DNA of 32,493 nt from positions 1 through 32,493 of the forward strand of contig JAFVEZ010000055.1 in assembly GCA_017475745.1 (NCBI GenBank). Direction: 5' to 3'. Under the pieces are notes generated by a model. It had not been told where the DNA came from and did not search any database. It was given only the letters and a program-made list of their open reading frames with translations. Below are positions 25,155 through 32,493 of the stretch, one piece after another (the first letter of the stretch is position 1; the number at the start of each line of letters is the position of its first letter). The position numbers were made by a program, and so were the translations under genes. The DNA is from Selenomonadaceae bacterium. GTDB taxonomy: Bacteria; Bacillota; Negativicutes; Selenomonadales; Selenomonadaceae.

Positions 25155-25799
25155 ATGAACGAAAATGAAATGAAGAGCTGGTTGAAACCCATTCACAACT
25201 CTATAGAGAGACTTGTACCAACAAATCGGTCGCTTATTGATTTCGTAAATCAAAAGGCAAGCGGCAATGGCATTAAGCGCTCACTTTATAAGGTGAAGTT
25301 TATTGAGAAGTCGGAGAAGAGTACATATACCTGTATAAGCATGACAATCAATGAGCTAAAAAAAACTCTGAAGGAACGCAAGGTCAGCGAGGAAGATTCT
25401 AATATAATCATCGAGAAGGCGACGGAGATTCTTGATGAGGCAAAAGAACAGGTTTCAAAGGTTTATGGTGAAGTGCGCCGCTATGTCATCACTTCGGAGC
25501 TTAGGACTGGCTGCGTCCAGCATCACTTCAAAAAGATACCTTCAATGAGTGATAATCAAAATGCTGCTATCTCAAAAGAGATTTTCTCAATGGCAATGGA
25601 CGCCGTCAACAAGAGCGAGAATCACAATATTGATGATGTTGAGGAAGAGTTTGAGAAGATAAACAAAATTGCCATAAGCCTATTCAATATAGCTGCGGCA
25701 ACAGATAAAGGTGGTGTCGAAGCTCACAAAAAAGCTCACACTAAAACTACCTCACATAAATCACATAATCCGCTCAGTCTGTTGGAAGACCTATTCTAA
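25155..25799 (+). CDS. Unknown 214-residue helical protein
   Basis: I recognise no family. The product is charged and largely helical, with a Lys/Glu-rich coiled-coil-like centre (about 60-105), an acidic DDVEEEFEKINK stretch and a His/Lys/Ser-rich C-terminus (KKAHTKTTSHKSHN) ending in LLEDLF. It has no signal peptide or membrane segment. ATG 25155 follows GGAGGTG at a good distance. It lies 34 nt past the M23 peptidase gene on the same strand, so cotranscription is likely. Its stop is 10 bp from the convergent glycosyltransferase stop, leaving no room for a terminator. Confidence 0.72.
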   Translation: MNENEMKSWLKPIHNSIERLVPTNRSLIDFVNQKASGNGIKRSLYKVKFIEKSEKSTYTCISMTINELKKTLKERKVSEEDSNIIIEKATEILDEAKEQVSKVYGEVRRYVITSELRTGCVQHHFKKIPSMSDNQNAAISKEIFSMAMDAVNKSENHNIDDVEEEFEKINKIAISLFNIAAATDKGGVEAHKKAHTKTTSHKSHNPLSLLEDLF

Positions 25800-25809
25800 A
25801 TATTTGAGA

Positions 25810-26919
25810 TCATGCAAGGAAAGTAAGTTCTTTTTCACCATTCTTAACTGCTTGTTTTAGTATTTGTAAGCCTTGGAACAGCGTTTGAGGTGAAATTTGC
25901 TTAATACAATGCGACTCATTCGCTACACAACCAGTGAAAAACTTTGCCATCACATTCTCTTTACATTCAGAAAGAGCATGCTGAGGTTGAACTATAACTG
26001 AAGGTACACCATAAGGATAAAACCGCTGTGGACTTGACATGTTGTTCATCTCCATGTCAGCAGGAAAGCAATTTGGAGACAGTACAGGTATTCCTAAGGC
26101 GGCAGCGGCGTGCATCATTCCGGTGTCATTGCCTATGTAATAATCGCAAAAACTCAAAAAGGCAGCACTCTCGCGAAGGGTTAATTGATTGGTGAAGTCC
26201 TTCACGCTGTCTGAGTTTACGATTGACTTGACTATATTGCCTGATTCAATATCCTGATTGCCGCCAAGTATTATAAATATCGCTGCTTCTTCTGTTAAAA
26301 TCATCTTTATCAATTCAGCGTAATATTCTGGAGGATATCTCTTACATAACTGACGTTGAGCGCCGCCCATCGACAATGCATAAATCTTTTTGTCGGTGAA
26401 ACGGCACAAATTTACTTCTGCTTTGAACTTATCAATCGGGCTTAACCACAGCTCGAGTTTTTTATTGACGATTTGCGTCCTAGTATAATTTTGTAGAATA
26501 TAGAGGTGAATTTCATTGAAGTGAGGATCTTCCAAGTCTTTTAGATCTGAAGTGAACGTCGCAAAAGTTGAGAAGAATATCCACGGCAATCCGCTTGCCA
26601 TTGAGATTTGAGCAAGGTCTACAAAGAAGCGCCTTACAACAATCTCTCTGGCACCACTCATATATGCAAGTAACTGTGACGCGGGAAATTGGCCGAAGTT
26701 GAAGGCAATATCTATTTTGCGTTTAAGCAGGTGCTTTGCTATCTCAAACATGTCTTGATAGGACTTGGCAAAATTCTTATCTCTGTTATGTTTTGCAAGT
26801 GTCACAATATTGTCAATGTAAGGGCAAAATTCAGCCATTGACAGTGCCGACTTACCTACCAACAAAGTGATATGAGCTGTAGGATAGAGACGCCTGATCT
26901 CTCTAATGGCGGCTGACAT
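25810..26919 (-). CDS. GT9 glycosyltransferase (heptosyltransferase family), main reading frame
   Basis: From its first in-frame ATG this is a 369-residue GT9 protein, the family of LPS heptosyltransferases, using an activated sugar to extend a surface glycan at the inner leaflet. Features are the N-terminal Rossmann half, the SMGGAQRQLCKRYP loop, ILGGNQD, and the donor-site GNDTGMMHAAAALGIPVL. The canonical start of the family lies further upstream. Sequence up to 26970 translates in the same frame to YKNILIIHDAGIGDFII, the expected first strand, but contains no start codon and follows a stop near 26983. It becomes continuous with the ORF at 26966-27136 only if the G8 run loses one base (or gains two). 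As written the gene is therefore probably OFF or mis-assembled. Confidence 0.88.
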   Translation of the reverse strand: MSAAIREIRRLYPTAHITLLVGKSALSMAEFCPYIDNIVTLAKHNRDKNFAKSYQDMFEIAKHLLKRKIDIAFNFGQFPASQLLAYMSGAREIVVRRFFVDLAQISMASGLPWIFFSTFATFTSDLKDLEDPHFNEIHLYILQNYTRTQIVNKKLELWLSPIDKFKAEVNLCRFTDKKIYALSMGGAQRQLCKRYPPEYYAELIKMILTEEAAIFIILGGNQDIESGNIVKSIVNSDSVKDFTNQLTLRESAAFLSFCDYYIGNDTGMMHAAAALGIPVLSPNCFPADMEMNNMSSPQRFYPYGVPSVIVQPQHALSECKENVMAKFFTGCVANESHCIKQISPQTLFQGLQILKQAVKNGEKELTFLA

Positions 26920-26965
26920 TATGATAAAATCACCAATACCAGCATCGTGGATTATCAGAATATTT

Positions 26966-27136
26966 TTATACCCCCCCCTCTATACGGTAGCCTGACCTTA
27001 TAAAATAAGGTTCTATGAAGGATTTTATATACTCAACATTTACTTTTCCGTTTTCTAATATTTGATTGTACAGACTGTCAAATCCATCTATAATATGCTG
27101 AATTTCCTCTTGTTTTGCGAATTGATCCTTTTGCAT
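26966..27136 (-). CDS. N-terminal segment of the split GT9 glycosyltransferase gene
   Basis: A 56-residue ORF (MQKDQFAKQEEIQH start, acidic helix, then FIRSGYRIEGGV and stop). It begins at ATG 27136 with GAGGGA just upstream, 12 nt after the thioesterase stop; a TTG at 27148 is a weaker start. It ends immediately after the eight-G tract at 26971-26978. With seven G instead of eight it would read GYRIEGG-YKNILII into the GT9 frame, giving a protein of about 440 residues. So it is best viewed as the translated front part of that gene, not an independent protein. Confidence 0.6.
   Translation of the reverse strand: MQKDQFAKQEEIQHIIDGFDSLYNQILENGKVNVEYIKSFIEPYFIRSGYRIEGGV
26971..26978 (-). repeat. 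Homopolymeric G8 tract, possible phase-variation switch
   Basis: Eight consecutive C on the plus strand (G on the coding strand). It is the only run of eight G or C I noticed in this AT-rich window, and it sits at the exact point where the glycosyltransferase reading frame breaks. Confidence 0.7.
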
Positions 27137-27148
27137 AAATTCCCTCAA

Positions 27149-27553
27149 TTATTTACCTATATTCAATTTTCCATCAGCTTTGGTTTGAAACTTTTCTTTG
27201 TTGACTATGAAGCGTTCATGTGTTCCACTACCGATTTCTTCAACGTCGTCAAAAGCTTTGACATCAAATGTGATCTTTCGTCCGTCAACGTTGGTGATAA
27301 CTGCTTCAGCTCTGACGGTCAAACCAATCGGAGTAGGTGCCTTGTGGCTGATGTTGATAGCAATTCCAACTGAAGTCAGATCGTCAGATAGGTTGCGCTC
27401 GACGAGTTCAGCCGCTGCTTGTTCCATTAGGCACATCATTGCCGGTGTTGCCAAGACTCTCAGTGAGCCACTCTTCAGCTCAAGTGCCGTGGTCTCCTCA
27501 GTAGATTGTATCTCAACAGAATTGCTCATTCCAATTTTTAATGTACTTTCCAT
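27149..27553 (-). CDS. Hotdog-fold thioesterase (FlK-like)
   Basis: A 134-residue hotdog-fold protein of the group that includes fluoroacetyl-CoA thioesterase FlK. It has LRVLATPAMMCLMEQAAAELVE (motif helix with Thr and Glu) and SVGIAINISHKAPTPIG (the His of the family's catalytic triad). Thr37, Glu45 and His70 are the likely counterparts of the FlK Thr-Glu-His triad. It probably hydrolyses a short acyl-CoA; fluoroacetate resistance is not implied. The ATG at 27553 has AAGGGTGAT upstream. It lies 19 nt after the serpin stop and 12 nt before the glycosyltransferase start, so the three genes likely share one transcript. Confidence 0.86.
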   Translation of the reverse strand: MESTLKIGMSNSVEIQSTEETTALELKSGSLRVLATPAMMCLMEQAAAELVERNLSDDLTSVGIAINISHKAPTPIGLTVRAEAVITNVDGRKITFDVKAFDDVEEIGSGTHERFIVNKEKFQTKADGKLNIGK

Positions 27554-27572
27554 TTTATAATCACCCTTTGAA

Positions 27573-28820
27573 CTACATCTTATTTACAACACCTGTGAAC
27601 AGCTCAACATTAGATTCAACATCTTCAATGACAAACAAGAAGGGTATATTCGCATAGAAGTATTTGATAACCTTAGGCATTGGATCAGCAACCGCCGTCG
27701 TCTCCAGCATTACAACTTCAGTTATTGCTGCAGCTTCTGTGCCGGTTTCTTCAACTTTAATCTTAGCCCTATGATTCACGTTGCCAATCTTCAACGACAT
27801 ATCATTGACCATATTGAAGAACTCAGCATTATTGGTAAATGCTCTTTTAATACCCATTGACTTGAGATTCTTTACAATGAGATTTTCAATGTCCAATTCA
27901 AACTTCGGCAGCTTGACACAGACTTTACCATAGAAAGTTGGAGTTTGCCTAATACTCTCCATAAATTTATATTTATATTCCATGGATTCATTGTTCCACT
28001 TATCGGCTATATTCACATCTGAAGATTCAATCGGAAGCAATAGGTACATCATGGCGACGTTATTTCCGTTTAAGCTCTTGTAAGGCAGTGCAATGGCTTT
28101 GTACTTATCATTTTCGTAATATTTAAGCTCATCATCGAAAGTACGGTACATCATTTCAACGTTGACCTTTGAAGTATCCTTATTCGTAAAAGGTTCTGAC
28201 TTGGTGTACTTGGATTTAAAGGGTTTGGCCCAATCACCTTTAAAGTAAATGACATTGAGAATGTCCATAATGGTATCAGAAGTTACTATGGATTTGTAAT
28301 TCGGAATGAAGTACTTTGTCTTGTCGCTTACCCACTTAGTGATCTTTTGCTTCTCACCTTCCAAATTACCCTCAAAATCAGCTTGTCTGACTGTAGATTT
28401 GTAAGTGTCCTCCACGATTTTTTTATAGTTGCTGTTGATTCCATTAGCAGCATATTTGCTATTGATGAGGATCAAATTTGAGTCCAGAAGATTTCTACCG
28501 TCATCACGATAGCTCTTTTCAACATGATTTCTAAATTGCTTATAAGACAAATTTACATCTTCCAAAGAGGATATGGAAAGTGTCTTCAACATTTCTTCTT
28601 GAGTTTGCTTTTCCGCACCATTTGCGACTATAGTCAGAGCAGTAGCAATGCTATAGGGTGAGTAGAAGATATTCTCATCTTTGTTGAGGGTGTTGAAGTA
28701 TTTCCACCCGAAGTTATTAATAGTTTAAGATAAACTCAACGTTGGTTGTTCTTCCTCGGCAAGACAGCCGGACATCATAGACACAATCATCACCACATAG
28801 ATTATAAGTTTTTTAAACAT
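27573..28820 (-). pseudogene. Serpin-family lipoprotein gene interrupted by a TAA at codon 32
   Basis: Reading from the ATG at 28820 (GAGGTGA upstream), the first 31 codons give a lipoprotein signal (MFKKLIIYVVMIVSMMSGC) followed by AEEEQPT. Codon 32 (28725-28727) is TAA, and the same frame then continues unbroken for about 380 codons as a full serpin: INNFGWKYFNTL, NIFYSPYSIATALTIVANGA, DILNVIYFKGDWAKPF, and the reactive-centre hinge EETGTEAAAITEVV, with shutter/breach segments YFYANIPFLFVI. Without the stop it would be about 415 residues, a normal serpin size. An internal ATG at 28592 gives 339 residues but lacks the N-terminal helices needed for the fold. A single substitution would create the TAA. 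Confidence 0.85.
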
Positions 28821-28851
28821 CCATTTCACCTCAAATTAATACTATGCCCAT

Positions 28852-28880
28852 AGTTTAGCATTTTGCCGCCTATATTACAA
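28852..28880 (-). promoter_or_regulatory. Promoter of the serpin-thioesterase-glycosyltransferase operon
   Basis: TTGTAA (28875-28880), a 17-nt spacer and TAAACT (28852-28857) with a TGC before it, ahead of the serpin ATG at 28820. Confidence 0.55.
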
Positions 28881-28892
28881 TATATTTTTCAT

Positions 28893-28921
28893 TTGAAATT
28901 GTAGATTGATTGTAGTAAAAT
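28893..28921 (+). promoter_or_regulatory. Promoter of the aldo/keto reductase operon
   Basis: TTGAAA (28893-28898), a 17-nt spacer and TAAAAT (28916-28921). It is divergent from the serpin promoter 13 nt away, so the two could share a regulator. Confidence 0.72.
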
Positions 28922-28952
28922 TTATATAGCAAAACATTTTAGAGGTGAGATA

Positions 28953-29963
28953 ATGAAAACTCGCAAGTTAAAAGATTTGATCGTCAGTGAAATTGGTATC
29001 GGCTGCATGGGCTTTTCTCACGGCTACGGTCAAATTCCAACCGAAGAGTACAGCATTGAGGCTATCCGAAAGGCGCATGATTTCGGTTGCACCTTCTTTG
29101 ATACCGCTGAAGTTTATGCTCCAAATCTTGACCCAAACCTCAAAGGACACAACGAAAAGATCGTTGGCAAGGCTATCAAGGATTTTCGCAAGGATATTGT
29201 ATTGGCGACAAAGTTACATCTTCCAACTGAAGAGGTTAAGTCTAAAGGTGTTTATGAGACTCTTCGCGCTCACTTAGATAAATCATTGAAGCACTTGCAG
29301 ACGGATTACGTCGATCTTTACTATCTTCACAGAATCAATCCCGAAGTGCCGGTTGAAGAAGTGGCAGAAGGCATGGGCCGTCTCATTAAAGAAGGTTCAA
29401 TTCGCGGTTGGGGGCTTTCACAGGTGCCGGTTAAAATCATTGATAAGGCACAAAAAGTAACACCACTCTCTGCCATTCAAAATATATACTCGATGATTGA
29501 ACGCGGTGTCGAGGAAGAAGTCATTCCTTACTGTCTCAAAAATAATATCGGCTTTGTACCATTCTCACCGATTGCAAGCGGCTTCTTGAGTGGTAAAGTC
29601 ACAGTAAACACTGAGTTTGAAAAGGTTGACGACGTTAGGAACTTCGTACCTCAACTCAAAAAGGAAAATATTGCCGCTAATCAACCGATTCTTGATGTAA
29701 TAGGGCGCTTCGCTAAGGCAAAGGAAGCGACAAATGCACAAATCTCACTTGCCTGGATGCTCCACAAATATCCAAATGTTGTACCAATTCCAGGCTCAAA
29801 GAATCAAGGCAGGATTTTAGAAAATCTCGGTGCGTGGAATGTGGAACTTACTAATGAAGAGTTTAACGATTTAGAGACCGCATTAAACGCCTGTGAAGTT
29901 CATGGACACAGAGGCTTCGATGAGTCCGAAGGACGCAGCTTTCTGCAGGTGAAGCACAAATGA
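28953..29963 (+). CDS. Aldo/keto reductase
   Basis: An NADPH-dependent reductase of aldehydes or ketones, 336 residues, single TIM barrel. The catalytic tetrad can be placed at Asp50 and Tyr55 (FFDTAEVYA), Lys87 (LATKLH) and His126 (YYLHRINP). The C-terminal cofactor-binding PIPGSKNQGRILENLGA is present. It resembles the group with QIPTEEYSIEAIRKA-type N-termini found in many Firmicutes. The ATG at 28953 follows GAGGTGAGAT. Its stop overlaps the ATG of the next gene (ATGA). A second, distinct aldo/keto reductase follows in the same operon. The physiological substrate is unknown. Confidence 0.93.
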   Translation: MKTRKLKDLIVSEIGIGCMGFSHGYGQIPTEEYSIEAIRKAHDFGCTFFDTAEVYAPNLDPNLKGHNEKIVGKAIKDFRKDIVLATKLHLPTEEVKSKGVYETLRAHLDKSLKHLQTDYVDLYYLHRINPEVPVEEVAEGMGRLIKEGSIRGWGLSQVPVKIIDKAQKVTPLSAIQNIYSMIERGVEEEVIPYCLKNNIGFVPFSPIASGFLSGKVTVNTEFEKVDDVRNFVPQLKKENIAANQPILDVIGRFAKAKEATNAQISLAWMLHKYPNVVPIPGSKNQGRILENLGAWNVELTNEEFNDLETALNACEVHGHRGFDESEGRSFLQVKHK

Positions 29964-30490
29964 AGAAGTATATATTCCCAATAGGTGTGCTGATATTCGT
30001 CTGCGTTATCGGATTTGTTATCACACATTCAACACAACCTGAAAAACATAATGAGGTAAAAATAATTGAGGGCTGGAAGCACATATCATTCGATCAGACT
30101 GGTAATTCATACTATATTGACATAAATACTATAGTCAATGATGGCTATGACAGCGATAAAGATGAGCTTCTCTTCCATGCCACCTTCTTGAAGCTGTATA
30201 GTGATAAGGGCCGTGAAGAGCTTATTCAAGCGTATAACAACAACGGCGTTGACACTGCTCAGATGTCTGAGGTTGACCATGAAATAGATGTCATGAGCTT
30301 CAGAGACCTCAAAGGTGACAAATACATCACCGGCGCCGAGTGCAAATTCTACAATGTCGATAACGTTGAGATACCGTCAATTAATATGTCAGTGGCTTTT
30401 GAGCAAACTGATGAGACTCGCCCGATTCCTCCAAGCAGTATAGGCGAGAATCTCTATGACTATGCCTACAATCGCGTCAAGAAAGATTGA
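29960..30490 (+). CDS. Small membrane-anchored or exported protein between two reductases
   Basis: A 176-residue protein with an uncleaved or cleaved N-terminal segment (KKYIFPIGVLIFVCVIGFVI) and a soluble outside domain beginning GWKHISFDQTGNSYYIDINT. That start resembles surface-adhesin-E/CNP1-like small domains with the pattern W-x3-x-D-x-G-x-x-YYID; this is pattern resemblance only. There is no lipobox. The ATG overlaps the preceding reductase stop by 4 bp, so translation is coupled. It lies 30 nt before the second reductase start. Function is unknown. Confidence 0.78.
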   Translation: MKKYIFPIGVLIFVCVIGFVITHSTQPEKHNEVKIIEGWKHISFDQTGNSYYIDINTIVNDGYDSDKDELLFHATFLKLYSDKGREELIQAYNNNGVDTAQMSEVDHEIDVMSFRDLKGDKYITGAECKFYNVDNVEIPSINMSVAFEQTDETRPIPPSSIGENLYDYAYNRVKKD

Positions 30491-30519
30491 TGATAAAATC
30501 GTTATATGAGGTGAATTTC

Positions 30520-31557
30520 ATGAAATATGTAAAACTTGGTAACTCTGATTTGAATGTCTCCAGGATTTGTCTTGGCTGCATGGGTTTCGGCAATGCACAG
30601 ACTGGTCAACATTCTTGGACACTTGATGAGGAACATTCGCGAGAGATTATTAAACACGCCCTTGAGCTTGGAATTAACTTCTTTGATACTGCGATCGTCT
30701 ATCAGCAAGGCTCAAGTGAGCAGTTTGTCGGTCGTGCTCTAAAGGACTTTGCAAAACGTGATGAGGTTGTAGTTGCAACTAAGTTTCTGCCACGCACTCA
30801 AGAGGAGATTGACAATGGCATTACCGGTCAGCAGCATATTGCAAAGATGATTGACAGGAGTCTTCAGAATCTCGGTATGGATTATGTTGATTTGTACATC
30901 TATCACATGTGGGACTATCAGACGCCGATCTATGATATTCTTGAAGGTCTCAACAATGCAGTAAAAGCCGGCAAAGTCCGCGCAATAGGTATCGCTAACT
31001 GCTATGCTTACCAACTTGCCAAAGCCAATGCTCTTGCTGATCGTGAAGGTTTTGCAAAGTTCGTATCGGTGCAGAATCATTATAATCTCATCTTCCGTGA
31101 GGAAGAACGCGAAATGGCGCCATTCTGTGCTGAGGAGAACATCGCAATGACGCCTTATAGTGCCCTTGCCAGTGGTCGTCTCTCTCGTCGTCTTGGTGAG
31201 ACTTCAAAACGTATGGAAGAAGACACTTATGCCAAAGGCAAATACGATAACTCTGCTTCACAAGATCAGATGATTATCAATCGTGTTACCGAACTTGCTG
31301 ATAAGTACAACGTATCTATGACTGAAATTGCGTTGGCTTGGCTTTTGAAAAAAGTTACCGCGCCTGTCGTCGGTGCAACCAAAATCCATCATGTTGAGGC
31401 GCCGGTCAAGGCAGTTGACTTGGAACTCTCGGATAGTGATATGGAATATTTGGAAAAATATTATGTACCTCACAAGCTCGTTGGCGTTATGGCACAGAAT
31501 AAACCCAATGCCGATAAGGGTGGGCAAGTCTGGATGCAAAATTCTCCGAAAGTCTAA
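30520..31557 (+). CDS. Aldo/keto reductase (second)
   Basis: A 345-residue NADPH-dependent reductase distinct from the first in the operon; the two share the fold but only scattered identity. The tetrad is Asp56 and Tyr61 (FFDTAIVYQ), Lys88 (VATKFL) and His129 (IYHMWDY). The C-terminal cofactor region is PVVGATKIHHVEAPVKAV. Similar proteins are often annotated as aryl-alcohol dehydrogenase-like or YghZ-like reductases. The ATG at 30520 has GAGGTGAATTTC upstream. The frame is open to 30487 but that start has no SD. Confidence 0.93.
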   Translation: MKYVKLGNSDLNVSRICLGCMGFGNAQTGQHSWTLDEEHSREIIKHALELGINFFDTAIVYQQGSSEQFVGRALKDFAKRDEVVVATKFLPRTQEEIDNGITGQQHIAKMIDRSLQNLGMDYVDLYIYHMWDYQTPIYDILEGLNNAVKAGKVRAIGIANCYAYQLAKANALADREGFAKFVSVQNHYNLIFREEEREMAPFCAEENIAMTPYSALASGRLSRRLGETSKRMEEDTYAKGKYDNSASQDQMIINRVTELADKYNVSMTEIALAWLLKKVTAPVVGATKIHHVEAPVKAVDLELSDSDMEYLEKYYVPHKLVGVMAQNKPNADKGGQVWMQNSPKV

Positions 31558-31608
31558 TGAATATCTTGCGATGAAGTTAGCTTAAAGTGATATAATTTTA
31601 ATAAATTT

Positions 31609-31635
31609 AATCGTCGTTTCGTTGCGGCGATTTTT
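31609..31635 (+). terminator. Hairpin before the cupin gene (terminator of the reductase operon or cupin leader)
   Basis: AATCGTCG (31609-31616) pairs with CGGCGATT (31625-31632) with one G-U pair around an 8-nt loop, then TTT. A TATAAT at 31591-31596 upstream suggests it might instead be the 5' end of the cupin transcript. The SD GGAGGA follows within a few nt. Confidence 0.5.
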
Positions 31636-31651
31636 AATAGGAGGAATAAAA

Positions 31652-32167
31652 ATGTTAAAAGTCATCAAAATTGCGGTAGTTTTGGCAGTGTTTTCGTTCA
31701 GCATTGCCTCTGCTGCCGTGCAGACCGCTGATGAGGAAGTTCCTGTCAAAGAGGCGACAAAATCTCTTCAAAAGACGAGCAAAGAGGTTTTTCCGATTGG
31801 TTCGCCGAATGTCAATTACGCAAAATATTTCACCGGCAAGAGCTATCTTTATCCGATGGCGAGCGGAAATGGCATAAATGTGGCGAATGTTACATTTGAG
31901 CCGAGTTGTATCAATAATTGGCACATTCATCACGGAAGTTGTCAGATTCTCGTCGGCGTCGGCGGAATTGGCTGGTATCAGATTTGGGGTCAAGAGCCGG
32001 TTAAGATGATTCCTGGCATCAGCGTGACAATTCCAGAGGGTGTAAAGCACTGGCACGGCGCATCAAAAGACAGTTGGTTCCAGCATCTCTCGATAATGCA
32101 GGAGGGCGAAGTCTCGAATGAATGGCTTGAGCCGGTAAATCCGTCAGAATATGCAAAATTGAAGTAG
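31652..32167 (+). CDS. Secreted cupin-domain protein
   Basis: A 171-residue protein with a Sec signal peptide (MLKVIKIAVVLAVFSFSIAS, cleavage near AAVQ) and one cupin barrel. Metal ligands fit motif 1 (H91-x-H93, with Gln98 in the place of the usual Glu) and motif 2 (PEGVKHWHGA, His133/His135). Such Q-type cupins often sit beside carboxymuconolactone decarboxylase-like proteins or aldo/keto reductases. The enzyme activity is unknown. The ATG at 31652 has GGAGGA about 7 nt upstream. It is followed 13 nt later by the hydrolase gene. Confidence 0.9.
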   Translation: MLKVIKIAVVLAVFSFSIASAAVQTADEEVPVKEATKSLQKTSKEVFPIGSPNVNYAKYFTGKSYLYPMASGNGINVANVTFEPSCINNWHIHHGSCQILVGVGGIGWYQIWGQEPVKMIPGISVTIPEGVKHWHGASKDSWFQHLSIMQEGEVSNEWLEPVNPSEYAKLK

Positions 32168-32180
32168 AGGAGTGATAATT

Positions 32181-32493
32181 ATGTTGATAGTTTCGTTAAT
32201 TTTGATCTTTGCAATCCTGCTGACTTGTCCGATTGTGACTTCAGCGGCAACTCAAGAGGTTATAATCGCCGGCGATCATGGAAAATTGTCCGCAATTATC
32301 CAAAGACCGGAAAATAAGACAAAATATCCGTTTGTGATAATTTGTCACGGCTTCACGGCAAGCAAAGAGCACAATTTACTGAAAAATTTGGCTGATGATC
32401 TTGAAAATGTCGGGGTCGCCTCAATCCGTTTTGATTTCAACGGTCACGGACAAAGTGAAGGCAGATTCCAAGATATGACGGTTTTGAATGAGA
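32181..32493 (+). CDS. Alpha/beta hydrolase, exported (3' end outside the window)
   Basis: The first about 104 residues are visible. A signal peptide (MLIVSLILIFAILLTCPIVT, then SAATQE) leads into an alpha/beta hydrolase core with the oxyanion-loop motif VIICHGFTASKEHN and IRFDFNGHGQSEG, as in cinnamoyl esterase-like hydrolases. The nucleophile and the rest of the catalytic triad lie beyond the window. The ATG follows GAGGAGTGAT at a normal distance and sits 13 nt after the cupin stop, so the two are probably cotranscribed. Confidence 0.88.
   Translation, partial: MLIVSLILIFAILLTCPIVTSAATQEVIIAGDHGKLSAIIQRPENKTKYPFVIICHGFTASKEHNLLKNLADDLENVGVASIRFDFNGHGQSEGRFQDMTVLNE

Noticed and set aside
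28573..28592. Internal ATG at 28592 as a true serpin start
   Set aside because: It lacks the N-terminal helices and the signal peptide, while the upstream frame encodes perfect serpin sequence back to the stop.
1..32493. CRISPR array, IS element, prophage or defence island
   Set aside because: No direct-repeat array, transposase, integrase or recognised defence gene was seen on either strand.

Overview
The window looks like chromosome of a low-GC diderm Firmicute, most likely a member of the Negativicutes (Selenomonas/Phascolarctobacterium-like). This is inference. It rests on a Firmicutes-type ACT-protein/hom/thrB order, strong Shine-Dalgarno (SD) sites and frequent TTG starts, combined with a GT9 (LPS heptosyltransferase-type) glycosyltransferase, secreted and lipoprotein products, and a MeaB GTPase typical of methylmalonyl-CoA users. 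Most of it is ordinary housekeeping and metabolic sequence. No IS element, prophage, rRNA or CRISPR array is visible.

Layout. 0-3.7 kb, minus strand: an SLC13/DASS carboxylate transporter, an HD-domain phosphohydrolase and a class III aminotransferase. 3.8-3.98 kb: a tRNA-Thr(CGT) with its own promoter and terminator. 4.1-7.4 kb, plus strand: a stand-alone response regulator, a LysR regulator and an ABC exporter. 7.5-13.1 kb, plus strand: an ACT-domain protein, homoserine dehydrogenase, homoserine kinase, an unrecognised protein, mnmA and a ComF-like protein. 13.1-18.4 kb, minus strand: short-form hisG, an IMP dehydrogenase-type enzyme, gatC, a Xaa-Pro peptidase, aroQ and an ApbE lipoprotein. 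18.5-20.9 kb: two unknown secreted proteins transcribed divergently, the second leading into meaB, a macrodomain-type sirtuin (SirTM) and a YraN nuclease (to 23.3 kb). 23.3-25.8 kb: a sparse stretch with one small unknown gene, then an M23 peptidase and an unknown protein. 25.8-28.8 kb, minus strand: a serpin lipoprotein gene with a nonsense codon, a thioesterase and a GT9 glycosyltransferase split by a G8 tract. 28.9-32.5 kb, plus strand: two aldo/keto reductases with a small membrane-anchored protein between them, then a secreted cupin and the start of an alpha/beta hydrolase.

Main points for a second look: (1) the glycosyltransferase is out of frame exactly at a run of eight G; loss of one G, or gain of two, joins an upstream ORF to the canonical GT9 N-terminus, which is the architecture of a phase-variable surface gene. 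(2) hom and hisG share an unusual initiation region: SD, then a perfect hairpin abutting it, then a short spacer and ATG, with linear SD-ATG spacing near 25 nt but effective spacing of 8-9 nt if the hairpin folds. (3) A SirTM-class sirtuin is present without the macrodomain/GcvH-L/LplA partners it usually has. (4) The serpin has a complete inhibitory-type reactive-centre hinge but a TAA at codon 32.

Starts given here are refined from SD placement; several genes appear to start at TTG or GTG.
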